From contig SXRM01000345.1 in the NCBI GenBank assembly GCA_005792545.1, positions 1-34,529 of the forward strand: a stretch of 34,529 nucleotides of DNA. The letters run 5' to 3'. The first letter of the stretch is position 1, and each line of letters starts with the position of its first letter. The translations under genes and the position numbers were made by a program. Positions 14,722-22,552 of this stretch are shown piece by piece. The DNA comes from Pseudomonadota bacterium. GTDB taxonomy: Bacteria > Myxococcota_A > UBA9042. Under the pieces are notes generated by a model. That model worked only from the letters and a program-made list of their open reading frames with translations, did no database searches and had not been told where the DNA came from.

Positions 14722-15882
14722 CTACGCCTGCGCGTCCGCGACAAGCGCCTGCGCGATGTGCGATAGGCCCATCAGGTCGTGCGGCTCCTCATCGCGCCGC
14801 ACAACGGGCACCACGGCCATGTTGGCTCCTGCGAGGCCACGCACGCGCTGCACGACGGCTTGATCGGCCTGCGCCAGCCGGCCCAACGCGTTTGCGGTCT
14901 GTGCCACCTGCTCCGCCAGCCGTCGTGTTTGCTCGGCATCGCCGCCCATCGCATCGCCCAGCTGAGACCACTCGCCCGCCAGCGCGGCTGCCAATTCCGC
15001 CGGGTCACCACCAAGCGTGGGATCGAGCGCCAGCACGCGGTTGACCAGCCACGCGGCTGGCGTCATGTGCTGCGCGCGCAGTTGGCGGCTGAGCGACGCC
15101 GCCTGGTCGCTGCTGGTCGGATCGCAGGCCGAGACCAGCACGAACGCGGCGTCTGGCCCGGTGACCAACTGCTGCACCTGTTCCGCGCGCTGCACGAATC
15201 CATCGAAGGTCTCGGAGAGCTCGCCGAAAAACTCCAACAGGTTTGTAAACATCTCGACGCTCGTGAACCGCTGCAGGCCGCGCATGACCATGGACCCGCT
15301 GCGAAATACCCCGGACTTGAGCCGCGTCGTCGGTGCGATCACCTTCCGAAACGCTGGCGATCCGAAAAGGTCGATGAGGCGCCGGGGCGCGTCCAGAAAG
15401 TCCAGGGCGTGCTCCGCAGGCGGCGTGTCCAGCACGACCAGATCCCACTGGCCGCAGGTCGCGCATTCGTACAGCCGCTCGGTGGCCATGTACTCCTGCG
15501 AGCCGGCCAGCGCCGTCGAAGCCTGCACATAGAACGGGTGGCCAAGGATGCGCTGGGCGCTTTGCGGCGTTCGTGCATAGCGCGTTACCACACGATCGAA
15601 GGTGCGCTTGACATCGAGCATCGACGCGTCGAGCGCCGCCGCTTGATCCTGGCCGCCCATGGCCGGCAGCGCAATGCGCTGAACATGCTCGTCAAAGGCG
15701 CGTAGTCCCAGGGCATTGGCGAGACGGCGGGCCGGGTCCACGGTCAGCACCAGCGTTCGGCGCCCCTGACGCGCCGCGGCGATGCCCAGTGCGGCGCTCA
15801 ACGTCGTCTTGCCTACGCCGCCCGTACCGACGCACAGCAACACGCGTTTGGTTGTTAGCAGTTCTGCGACGGAAGGCGGCAT
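14722..15882 (-). CDS. ArsA/GET3-family ATPase
   Basis: A 386-residue cytoplasmic ATPase of the deviant Walker A (SIMIBI) class. The P-loop GTGGVGKTT occupies residues 19-27, followed by LVLTVDPARRLANALG. At about residue 148 lies LDTPPAEHALDFLDAP, the family A-prime/switch block with the DTPP pattern typical of bacterial ArsA-like proteins. Eukaryotic GET3 delivers tail-anchored proteins to membranes and ArsA powers arsenite efflux. There is no arsenic gene nearby, so an arsenite role is not supported; membrane-protein handling or an unknown task is as likely. It is the first gene of a minus-strand operon with the YfhO-type gene and has a candidate promoter at 15916-15944. Confidence 0.88.
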   Translation of the reverse strand: MPPSVAELLTTKRVLLCVGTGGVGKTTLSAALGIAAARQGRRTLVLTVDPARRLANALGLRAFDEHVQRIALPAMGGQDQAAALDASMLDVKRTFDRVVTRYARTPQSAQRILGHPFYVQASTALAGSQEYMATERLYECATCGQWDLVVLDTPPAEHALDFLDAPRRLIDLFGSPAFRKVIAPTTRLKSGVFRSGSMVMRGLQRFTSVEMFTNLLEFFGELSETFDGFVQRAEQVQQLVTGPDAAFVLVSACDPTSSDQAASLSRQLRAQHMTPAAWLVNRVLALDPTLGGDPAELAAALAGEWSQLGDAMGGDAEQTRRLAEQVAQTANALGRLAQADQAVVQRVRGLAGANMAVVPVVRRDEEPHDLMGLSHIAQALVADAQA

Positions 15883-15915
15883 GCGCGGCGCGGCCCGGGT
15901 GCGGGCAGAGTCGCC

Positions 15916-15944
15916 TTGCTACACGCTGGCACGCGGTTCGTCAA
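15916..15944 (-). promoter_or_regulatory. Candidate promoter of the ArsA-YfhO operon
   Basis: On the minus strand TTGACG (15939-15944), a 17-base spacer and TAGCAA (15916-15921) form a good -35/-10 pair, 34 bases before the ArsA start. The -35 is preceded by GT as at the two AgmX-like genes. Confidence 0.55.
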
Positions 15945-16024
15945 ACGGCCCATAGCCTGGCTGCGCCTGCGCTGGCTGCCTGCGCGGCGTGTGGCGGCGT
16001 CGCTGGGCGTCCTGCGCGGTCGGC

Positions 16025-16053
16025 GTGACAGGATTGTCCGGCCCGGCTACCTT
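16025..16053 (+). promoter_or_regulatory. Candidate promoter of pyrE
   Basis: GTGACA (16025-16030), a 17-base spacer and TACCTT (16048-16053), followed about 14 bases later by the ribosome-binding site GGAG (16067-16070) and the pyrE ATG at 16081. The leader would be about 20 bases, leaving no room for an attenuator of the enterobacterial pyrE type. Confidence 0.55.
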
Positions 16054-16080
16054 GGGAACCCATTTTGGAGACCGGCACCC

Positions 16081-16677
16081 ATGGACCTTCGCAAACAACG
16101 CCTGACCGAGTTGCTGCTGACCCAGGCTTTTGCCTATCGCCCCGATCCGCCCTTTGTGCTGTCGAGCGGCGCCACATCGCCGTACTACATCGACTGCAAA
16201 TCGGTCATCCTATCGGCCGAAGGCCAGACGCTGACCGGAGCGCTGGGCTACGAAATCGCACGCGATCTCGGTGTTTCTGCCATCGGCGGCCTGACGCTTG
16301 GCGCCGATCCGATTGCCTGCGCCATTGCGCACCACAGCTTTTCGCGGTCCACGCGACTGTCGGCGTTCGTGGTGCGCAAAGAGGCCAAGGGCCATGGCAC
16401 TGGTCGCTGGATCGAAGGCGCCATTGCCGAGGGCAGCCGCGTCGCCGTGCTTGATGATGTGCTGACTACGGGGCGCTCGACGTTGCAGGCCGTCGACCGC
16501 ATTCGGCAAGCCGGCTTGCAGGTCGCTTGCGCGATTGTTCTGGTTGATCGCGAGGAGGGCGGCGCCGAGGCCCTGCACGCGGCAGGCATTGACGTGCACC
16601 CGATCGTGACTCGCACCCAACTGATGGCGATGCGCACACTTGCTGAACGCCACCGTGCAGAAGCCGGGATCGCTTAG
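16081..16677 (+). CDS. pyrE: Orotate phosphoribosyltransferase
   Basis: PyrE joins orotate to PRPP to make orotidine monophosphate in pyrimidine synthesis (EC 2.4.2.10). The 198-residue protein has the SSGATSPYYIDCK entry motif, the catalytic flexible-loop RKEAKGHGTGRWIEG and the PRPP-binding VAVLDDVLTTGRST at about residue 121. Length and order are normal for bacterial enzymes. A frame extending upstream to 15916 exists, but MDLRKQRL at 16081 is the standard N-terminus and has GGAG at suitable distance. No other pyrimidine gene is in the window. The gene stands alone, divergent from the ArsA-type operon and convergent with the small exported protein downstream. Confidence 0.96.
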   Translation: MDLRKQRLTELLLTQAFAYRPDPPFVLSSGATSPYYIDCKSVILSAEGQTLTGALGYEIARDLGVSAIGGLTLGADPIACAIAHHSFSRSTRLSAFVVRKEAKGHGTGRWIEGAIAEGSRVAVLDDVLTTGRSTLQAVDRIRQAGLQVACAIVLVDREEGGAEALHAAGIDVHPIVTRTQLMAMRTLAERHRAEAGIA

Positions 16678-16815
16678 AGGGTGTTACATTTGACGTCTGA
16701 GCGAGCGGAATCAGGCGCCCTCGGGCTCGCAAGCCGACCGCTGGCTCCGCCGGTTGCGAAGGGTGTTCAACTCTTGGTTTTCCGGTCCCGAAGCAGCGTT
16801 TTCGCCATCGCCGGA

Positions 16816-17424
16816 CTAGTCGAACGCCCAGCCAACACCCGCCGCCAGGGCCGCGCCGACGTGGGCAAAATTGGTCATGGCGCGGACACCGATGTGCAAG
16901 TAGGTGTGCGGCCGCTCGTAGGTTTGCACACGGTAGCGCAGTCCGGCTTCCAGGTGGACTTTGAGCAAGTCGCTGACCCTGGTGCCACCGTAGACCAGCC
17001 CAAGTCCGAATTCGCCATAGCCGCGCAGCCGCTTATAGCTGTCCGCTGCCGTTTCCCAACCCACACCGGCTCCGACGCCAAGGACCGGGAAGGCCGAAAA
17101 CTGGCCGTCCGGCAGTCGAACGCCCACCACGGCTTCGCTGGCGACGTACAAGTTGCCGCGGTGGCGCCGCGCAGCCCCGCGCACGATGGGACCGACACCG
17201 AGCGACTGATTCACGCACTGCACTTTGGACGTACTGCTGCACGGCGCGCTGGGGCGCAGGTCCATGTCGTCGGGCCACGCCGCGAACCCTGCCGACAACT
17301 CGCGACCGCTCAGTTCGTTGCGGTCGAAGTCGCCCGCCATCGCGATGGTGGGCGCGGACAGCGAACAACACACAGTGAGCACGCTGGCTGCCGCGGCTGT
17401 TCGCAGTCTGGGTCGTCGGGGCAT
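16816..17424 (-). CDS. Exported protein of unknown function, possible small beta-barrel
   Basis: A 202-residue protein with a signal peptide (residues 1-30, SAPTIAMA cut). I chose the start at 17424 because it yields this peptide; the frame stays open upstream but with non-coding character. The mature protein has two nearby cysteines (Cys62 and Cys70) and from about residue 78 a run of alternating beta strands rich in Gly, Tyr and Val (for example YGEFGLGLVYGGTRV, EAGLRYRVQTY, AALAAGVGWAFD). This suggests a compact outer-membrane barrel, though the final residue is Asp rather than Phe. No family recognised. A candidate promoter lies at 17473-17500. Confidence 0.7.
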   Translation of the reverse strand: MPRRPRLRTAAAASVLTVCCSLSAPTIAMAGDFDRNELSGRELSAGFAAWPDDMDLRPSAPCSSTSKVQCVNQSLGVGPIVRGAARRHRGNLYVASEAVVGVRLPDGQFSAFPVLGVGAGVGWETAADSYKRLRGYGEFGLGLVYGGTRVSDLLKVHLEAGLRYRVQTYERPHTYLHIGVRAMTNFAHVGAALAAGVGWAFD

Positions 17425-17764
17425 CACCGGTCCGCTGCGGCAACCATTTTGCGGGTCGCGGCAAAGGCGCCCAAGGTAGGCTGGCGCCGGCCGCCCGCAA
17501 CGGCGCGCAGGCGGTTTGTTGCCGCGCGGTTGCCAAAGGTTGCCGGGCTGGCGATGGCGTCTGGGGCCCGACCGCCCGTTTGGGTCGGGGGGAGGCAGGC
17601 GGTCGGGCCGCGCAGACGCACCGGAAGGCCCGGCGGAAGGGAGGGAGGATCCGACCGGGCACGCACCGACAACGCCTTGAGCCCGGAGGTTATTCCCAAG
17701 CTCGCTGGCTGCGGTAGGCTGTACCCCGGGCGATCGCGCGGTGCGGTCGATTCGAGGCCTGCCC
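17425..17764. other. 340-base divergent intergenic region
   Basis: No gene. It contains the candidate minus-strand promoter at 17473-17500 for the small exported protein. For the plus-strand metzincin gene I see only a -10-like TAGGCT (17722-17727) without a convincing -35. A G-rich stretch around 17585-17650 is present, with no terminator or repeat I can support. Confidence 0.5.
17473..17500 (-). promoter_or_regulatory. Candidate promoter of the small exported protein
   Basis: On the minus strand TTGCGG (17495-17500), a 16-base spacer and TACCTT (17473-17478). The -10 box with its following G (TACCTTG) is identical to those proposed for pyrE and the kinase gene. The leader would be about 40 bases. 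Confidence 0.45.
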
Positions 17765-19027
17765 ATGACCGCTGCAACCGCTTGCTGCATGCCAGTCGCG
17801 CGACCACGCCAAAGCTGGCGTCCGGTCGGGGCGCGTTCATGTCTTGTGTTCATGGCACTTGCCGCGTCTTGCCACGGGACGGCTGGTGACGTCAGTACCG
17901 ATGCGCGCGGCGATGCGCCAGAAGCCGCCGGCCTCGACCAAAGCGGCTCAGCCGACACGGATCAGGCGATTCCGCCGCCCGATCGAGTCCTGCATTTCGA
18001 GGTAGGCTCGCTGCAAACGGCAGCCACCACCGGACTATCGCCGCCCGCGACCTTCGCATTGCCGCCTGGTGCTCGTGCTACTTTTGTGACGCTCATGGGG
18101 CCGCCCGGCGTGTACCTGGCGCTGTCGCGCTGGCAGTCCGGAGGCGGACCGCTCCTGATCGTGCCCGGCTGGGTATCGGGCACCCATGCCCCCCTTTTGT
18201 GCACGCAGGGTTGCGCCTTTCGTCAGTCGCCGCGGCCGGAGCAGCAAGTATCGCTCGCGCCCAACGCACCCTTGCCGGTTCAACTGGCTGGCACACACGA
18301 GATTGTCGTCCAAGCGTTCTCGTGGACCGGAAAAGACCCTGCTAAGCCGGTCGCGGCCAAAGTCGCAGTCGCCGTGGACGCCGTGTACGGTGATCCGCTG
18401 CCGTCGGGTCGCTTGGCCGTAAACCTGTGCTTGACCGGCGCCGGAGGCCTGACTGCAGCGCTCGCGCCCAAGCACGAGCGGATCGCCCAGGCCGTGGCGA
18501 CGTTGCGCGAGACCTTTGCCGCAATTGCTGTCGACGTCACCGTGACCTACATGGATGTCCCTGGTGCACATTTCGTCGTCCACGACGCCAGCGACTTGCA
18601 GGTGGCTGAGCTGTTTCGGACGGCCAAGGGTGCGCCGTCGGGCATCAACGTTTTCCTGATTCAAGAACTGTCTTTTGAGGACGGCGCCAAGAGCTTGCCG
18701 ATGATGGGCCTGTCTGGCGGCGTTCCGGGGCCGCTCGGCCCGGCTGGTGGTGCGCAGGCCGGCGTCGTGGTGGCGCTCAAGCTCGAGGTCGGCCAGCCCG
18801 ATCGCCTTGGCGTGGCGATCGCTCATGAAATCGGGCATTTTCTGGGGCTCTACCACGCCAGCGACGCCGCAGCAGCCGATGGCACGCAATTGCACGATCA
18901 ACTGACCGACACCCCCGAAAGCGACGCCGCCAACCTGATGCACTGGTCGCCGCAGCCGCACAGCACCAAGCTCAGCGCGCAACAAGCCGCCGTCATCAAA
19001 CAGAGTCCCTGGGTGGCGCCGCCGTAA
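17765..19027 (+). CDS. Metzincin-like zinc metallopeptidase, lipoprotein
   Basis: A 420-residue predicted lipoprotein: a long basic N-region, a hydrophobic stretch and a lipobox ending at Cys36 (LAASC), then an Asp/Ala-rich linker. Near the C-terminus is HEIGHFLGLYH (His354 to His364), the full HExxHxxGxxH zinc site of metzincins with catalytic Glu355. It is followed at residue 390 by NLMHW, which fits the Met-turn that defines the clan. The region before it (residues 80-330) is beta-rich and not assigned to a family; pappalysin- or reprolysin-like peptidases are the closest general match. It would act outside the inner membrane on unknown proteins. The start is uncertain (17741, 17765 or 17789); 17765 was chosen for a plausible signal peptide. 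It converges with the PEGA gene with no gap. Confidence 0.82.
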   Translation: MTAATACCMPVARPRQSWRPVGARSCLVFMALAASCHGTAGDVSTDARGDAPEAAGLDQSGSADTDQAIPPPDRVLHFEVGSLQTAATTGLSPPATFALPPGARATFVTLMGPPGVYLALSRWQSGGGPLLIVPGWVSGTHAPLLCTQGCAFRQSPRPEQQVSLAPNAPLPVQLAGTHEIVVQAFSWTGKDPAKPVAAKVAVAVDAVYGDPLPSGRLAVNLCLTGAGGLTAALAPKHERIAQAVATLRETFAAIAVDVTVTYMDVPGAHFVVHDASDLQVAELFRTAKGAPSGINVFLIQELSFEDGAKSLPMMGLSGGVPGPLGPAGGAQAGVVVALKLEVGQPDRLGVAIAHEIGHFLGLYHASDAAAADGTQLHDQLTDTPESDAANLMHWSPQPHSTKLSAQQAAVIKQSPWVAPP

Positions 19028-20266
19028 TCAGAAGTCCAGGGCGAAATGCAGGCCCGCGCCGCCTGGCGACCACTGGGGCGCGAGACGCCACGTGGTAGCA
19101 GGCGCGCCGGCCTGCGCCGGGTCGATGACCGGCGCCGCCAGACCCGCGAAGCCAGTCGCGATTCCGAGCATCGCCGTGGCACCGCCCGCCGCCGCCGTGA
19201 CGACCGTCCACGTGCTGACCGTCGATTTGAGACTCTTGCCCTCCGCCAGTGCCGCTTCGCACTCCCACAGCTGGGTTTTGGCTTCCTTGTAGCCAATGCG
19301 GCAGGGGTTTCCTTCTGAGTTTAAATACTTGGCGCGCGTCGACTCGAGTGGTTGGCCAGTCTCCGGGTGGAATCGGTCGGCATACGTTCCGTAGTTCGAC
19401 CACAACATCGCGCCCGCCAGCGCTGTCACACCCACGCCGACCGCCGTCGCCACCCCCAACCGCCAGGTCCACTTGTGATCGCGCGGCAGCGTCGCGGAAT
19501 CGACCGGAGCCACCATCACGACCTCAACCTCCTTGACCTCGCCAGGACCGACCGCCACCGCCGCGCGCTCAAACGGCAGCCGCTTTTCCAAGGTCACTCG
19601 TACGCTGTGCGTACCCGCCGTTACCTTGAGTTCGCCCGCTGCATCAACATCGGCAGGCTTGCCGTCCACCTCCAATCGCGCGCCGCTTGGCAGTCCCTTG
19701 AACTTGAGCACACCCGGCCGCGATTTGAGGATGTCCTTGATCGACGCAATGCGCGCGACCGTTGTCTCACGGTCCTGAACGTAATCCTTGGTCACCGGCG
19801 CAAGCCGCAAAAAGTGTTCGTAATAGATGAGGGCCTTTTCGAGCAGCACCGCGCGGTCGAGCGCCTTGGCCAGCGCAAGCGCGATGAGCGGTTCCTTGTC
19901 GTAGCGCGCCCAGGCCCGCTGAAAGTAGTCGCGCGCAGCATCGTAGTCGCCAGCCTTGAATGCGTTCTTGCCCAACTTGAACAGTTCACGCGATTCTTCG
20001 CGAGCCCGTTCTTCGTCGGCGCTCAAGGGTTCCTCGGCCTGCGCCGTCGTCGACCATGCCGCACCAAGTAGCGACAGGCACAGCAACCCAGGCATCCACC
20101 GCGCCAGCCACCCGCGATCGGCGAGTCGGCCGTGGGCAGATGGGCGTGCACCTGACTTTCTGCGTTCGCTGCTTGCGCCAGCGATCTCGGGACCTGTGGC
20201 GGTCGCCCCGATCGCCGTCTTGCCGCCCGCCGAGGTCTGCGCGTCCCTACCGTTCAATTGTCGCAT
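19028..20266 (-). CDS. TPR-PEGA domain exported protein
   Basis: A 412-residue protein read from ATG 20266. A hydrophobic segment at residues 58-77 (MPGLLCLSLLGAAW ... TTAQA) looks like a signal peptide, so translation may really start at ATG 20095 (Met58). The longer start is kept because it lies five bases after the kinase stop, fitting coupling. Residues 81-157 form TPR-like helices, and residues 185-250 form a PEGA domain (GVLKFKGLPSGARLEVDG ... AGTHSVRVTLEKRLPFE), a small beta fold common in surface and periplasmic proteins. Two further hydrophobic stretches (270-290 and 351-381) suggest membrane insertion. In Myxococcota, TPR-PEGA proteins commonly accompany Ser/Thr kinases, as here; the role is unknown. 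Confidence 0.82.
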   Translation of the reverse strand: MRQLNGRDAQTSAGGKTAIGATATGPEIAGASSERRKSGARPSAHGRLADRGWLARWMPGLLCLSLLGAAWSTTAQAEEPLSADEERAREESRELFKLGKNAFKAGDYDAARDYFQRAWARYDKEPLIALALAKALDRAVLLEKALIYYEHFLRLAPVTKDYVQDRETTVARIASIKDILKSRPGVLKFKGLPSGARLEVDGKPADVDAAGELKVTAGTHSVRVTLEKRLPFERAAVAVGPGEVKEVEVVMVAPVDSATLPRDHKWTWRLGVATAVGVGVTALAGAMLWSNYGTYADRFHPETGQPLESTRAKYLNSEGNPCRIGYKEAKTQLWECEAALAEGKSLKSTVSTWTVVTAAAGGATAMLGIATGFAGLAAPVIDPAQAGAPATTWRLAPQWSPGGAGLHFALDF

Positions 20267-20270
20267 AGCC

Positions 20271-22037
20271 CTACTTCGACTCGTCGTCCAGGCGGAAGTC
20301 GTCTCGGCCCGCCTTGGGTTGGGCCTTGCCGGCCTTTTCTTTTTCCGCTTTGTCCGCGGCGGCCTTATCCGCAGCGGCCTTTTCCGCGGCCGCTTTGTCT
20401 GCCACAGCCTTTTCTGCGGCCGCGTTGTCCGCGGCCGCCCGTTCGGCCGCCGCTTTGTCGGGCTGTGGCGGACCGGGCCCGGCAGGAGCGCCAACCGTTG
20501 CCCCCTTGCTCGGTCGGCCCGTTGCCGCAGCTGCGCGAGTCGGCTTGCCAGCGCCCTTACCGGCCTCATCGTTTGGCGCCGGGCCTGCCTCCGCGGTCGG
20601 TGGCGGCACTGGTTCTGCCGCTTTGGGCGGCAAGTCTGCCGCGACGACGACGGGCGCAGCAGGCGGTGCGACCGGTGCGGCGACCACAGGTGCCGGCGGC
20701 GCTGGCCGGGCGGCAGCTTGGCCGGGTGGCATCGCGACCACTGGCGGTGCAACCATCGCTGCCGGCGCAGGGGCCGAAGGCTCTTTGGGGGGCGATGTTG
20801 GCGTTCCCAGACTTAGAGCGACGCCGACTCCCAGCCCAACCGCCAGCAGCGCTCCGCCCGCGATCCACAGCCCCGTACGATTGGGCGCAGGGGCGACGGC
20901 GACCCTGGGCGCTGCAAGCTCTCCCACCAGTGCCGGTAGTTCCGACCGCGACACCCTGCCTTCACTCAGCGCTGACAGCCCGGCTTCGGCCAGCTGTACC
21001 GTCGCGCCGGGCGGCATCTCGGCCGTTGGGGTAGGCAGGGTGACATCAGCAACCCGGTTGCGGGTGTCCGCCGGCTCGCGCGCCTTGCGCGCCGCCGACA
21101 TCAGGCGATCGACCAGCTGCACAGTCGTCTGCGGCCGGCGGGTCGGGTCCTTCTCCAAGCACTGCATGACCACGCGCTCGACCTCGACGGGCACGTCGTC
21201 GGGGCCGCCGACGCGAAAGAACGCCCGCGGCGGTAAGTTGATATGCGCAACCAGGATCTTCATGGCCGTCTCGTCTTCAAACGGCGGCCGACCGGTCAGC
21301 ATCTCGTAGAGCATGACGCCAATCGCATAGATGTCGCTGCGCGCGTCGATCGCTTCGCCTTTAGCCTGCTCAGGCGACATGTAGGTTGGAGTGCCCATGA
21401 TCATGCCGGATTCGGTCAGGTTCGACTGCCGGGCATCGGTCGGGCTCTTCTGCAGCTTGGCGATGCCGAAATCGAGTACTTTGACGAAATTGGGGTCACC
21501 GGCGACCGGCATCAGCATGAAGTTCTCGGGCTTGAGATCGCGGTGCACAAGGCCGAGCGCGTGGGCTTCGGTCAGCGAGTGACACGCTTGGACCGCGATG
21601 TGCACAGCCGTTTCCCAGTACAGACAGCGGTTCTGATCGATGCGGTCGGCGAGCGTTTCGCCTTCCAGGTACTCCATCGCCAGGTACAGCGCGCCGTCGC
21701 TGTGGGTACCAAAATCGAAAGTGTGGATGGTATTGGGGTGCTTAAGGCGGCTTACTGCCTGGGCCTCGCGGCTGAAGCGCTTGACGTGCTCAATGCTCGA
21801 CAGGTGCTCGATGCGCAGCACCTTGACCGCGACCGTCTGCTCCATAGCCAGGTTGGTGCAGCGGTACACCGCGCCAAAGCCCCCGATGCCGATGACGTCG
21901 TCCACCCGGTAGCGGTTGCCGATGAGCGTGCCCACCGCGTAGGTGCGCTGGTCGGCTTGTACGCCCACGGTCTGGGTGCCGTCGGCAGGGCAGACAGCCT
22001 CGTCGGTTTCGCTGGCGCACCGGGGGCAGACGCGCAT
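20271..22037 (-). CDS. Transmembrane Ser/Thr protein kinase with zinc-ribbon N-terminus
   Basis: A 588-residue PknB/Hanks-type kinase. An N-terminal zinc-ribbon-like CPRC ... CPADG (Cys4, Cys7, Cys16) precedes the kinase domain: Gly-rich loop GIGGFGAVY (50-58), Lys72 in AVKVL, the catalytic HRDLKPEN (165-172), DFG (189-191) and [10 protein letters not shown]. All catalytic residues are present, so it should be active. A single transmembrane helix spans about 388-411. The outer part is Pro/Ala-rich and ends in a helical run of [10 protein letters not shown] pentapeptides (527-569). No PASTA or other sensor domain is seen, so the ligand is unknown. ATG 22037 was chosen since CPRC begins right after it. 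A promoter lies at 22109-22137, and the gene is followed closely by the PEGA gene. Confidence 0.95.
   Translation of the reverse strand: MRVCPRCASETDEAVCPADGTQTVGVQADQRTYAVGTLIGNRYRVDDVIGIGGFGAVYRCTNLAMEQTVAVKVLRIEHLSSIEHVKRFSREAQAVSRLKHPNTIHTFDFGTHSDGALYLAMEYLEGETLADRIDQNRCLYWETAVHIAVQACHSLTEAHALGLVHRDLKPENFMLMPVAGDPNFVKVLDFGIAKLQKSPTDARQSNLTESGMIMGTPTYMSPEQAKGEAIDARSDIYAIGVMLYEMLTGRPPFEDETAMKILVAHINLPPRAFFRVGGPDDVPVEVERVVMQCLEKDPTRRPQTTVQLVDRLMSAARKAREPADTRNRVADVTLPTPTAEMPPGATVQLAEAGLSALSEGRVSRSELPALVGELAAPRVAVAPAPNRTGLWIAGGALLAVGLGVGVALSLGTPTSPPKEPSAPAPAAMVAPPVVAMPPGQAAARPAPPAPVVAAPVAPPAAPVVVAADLPPKAAEPVPPPTAEAGPAPNDEAGKGAGKPTRAAAATGRPSKGATVGAPAGPGPPQPDKAAAERAAADNAAAEKAVADKAAAEKAAADKAAADKAEKEKAGKAQPKAGRDDFRLDDESK
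20331..20459 (-). repeat. 15-base coding repeats in the kinase tail
   Basis: About eight imperfect tandem 15-base units encode the [10 protein letters not shown] pentapeptides at residues 527-569 of the kinase. Such tracts can gain or lose units by slippage, changing the length of a rigid periplasmic helix without breaking the frame. Confidence 0.75.
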
Positions 22038-22108
22038 CCGAGCCGTTCTCCGTGGGGCGCAGCGTGTCTGCCCTCGCCATGTGGTGGGCTGCCCGAGCGC
22101 GACCTGAC

Positions 22109-22137
22109 AAGGTAGCATGGCTGCACCACCCGCACAA
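22109..22137 (-). promoter_or_regulatory. Candidate promoter of the kinase-PEGA operon
   Basis: Minus strand TTGTGC (22132-22137), 17-base spacer, TACCTT (22109-22114). It lies about 70 bases before the kinase start. The extended TACCTTG matches the pyrE candidate promoter. Confidence 0.55.
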
Positions 22138-22227
22138 AGATTCGACGGATGGCGCGGCCACTGGGTTCGCCGCAGCTTGCGGATTGCAGCGAGGCGAAGC
22201 AGCCTGGCGCCTTGTGCGGCCATGAGT

Positions 22228-22257
22228 TTGACACCGGACCGCAAGCTGGCATACGTT
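22228..22257 (+). promoter_or_regulatory. Promoter of the first AgmX-like gene
   Basis: A perfect TTGACA (22228-22233), an 18-base spacer and TACGTT (22252-22257). The eleven bases GTTTGACACCG around the -35 are identical to those before the paralogous gene at 24765, with the same spacer length, which strengthens both calls. The leader would be nearly 290 bases. Confidence 0.65.
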
Positions 22258-22341
22258 TTGCGCGATGCGTGTCGGCGTCTGCGCGGGCTTGGGGCTTTGC
22301 GGTTCGTCGATTGGGCAGGCGCGCAGGCGCGGAAGATGAGG

Positions 22342-22372
22342 GTCGCGGGCGGTTTTTGACGCCGTGCGCGAC
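22342..22372 (+). other. Imperfect hairpin in the leader of the first AgmX-like gene
   Basis: GTCGCG (22342-22347) pairs with CGCGAC (22367-22372), and within it GGCG pairs with CGCC around a U-rich loop. There is a three-base bulge. It lies inside the proposed long leader; a regulatory role is only a possibility. Confidence 0.35.
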
Positions 22373-22552
22373 GCCACTGATCAATCCGAGCCGCCGTGCG
22401 TCGCAGCATCACCGGGCTGCCGCTATCGCAACTGCGTGGCGGTTCCGGTCGCGAACGCTTCCGGCTAGCCGGGGTGCCCGCGGTTCGCAATGGCGCAAAC
22501 CCGTTCCCCCGCGCGGCGCCTGGCGCGCGTGTCGCTCTCACTTGAGGTCGCT

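Larger units (their letters stand above)
22038..22552. other. 515-base divergent region between kinase and first AgmX-like gene
   Basis: It holds a minus-strand promoter (22109-22137) and a plus-strand promoter (22228-22257). The 290 bases after the latter form an apparent leader for the AgmX-like gene, with an imperfect hairpin at 22342-22372. Small frames on the plus strand (such as one beginning at 22117) have poor composition and I do not call them genes. Confidence 0.6.

Noticed and set aside
14722-15882. Arsenite-efflux ATPase
   Set aside because: No arsenic genes nearby and the family is broader than arsenite transport.
16681-17889. Long plus-strand frame through the exported-protein region
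   Set aside because: It is opposite a gene with a clear signal peptide and shows no family features.
20314-21309. Long Ala/Gly/Ser-rich plus-strand frame opposite the kinase
   Set aside because: Low complexity, antisense to a certain kinase gene.
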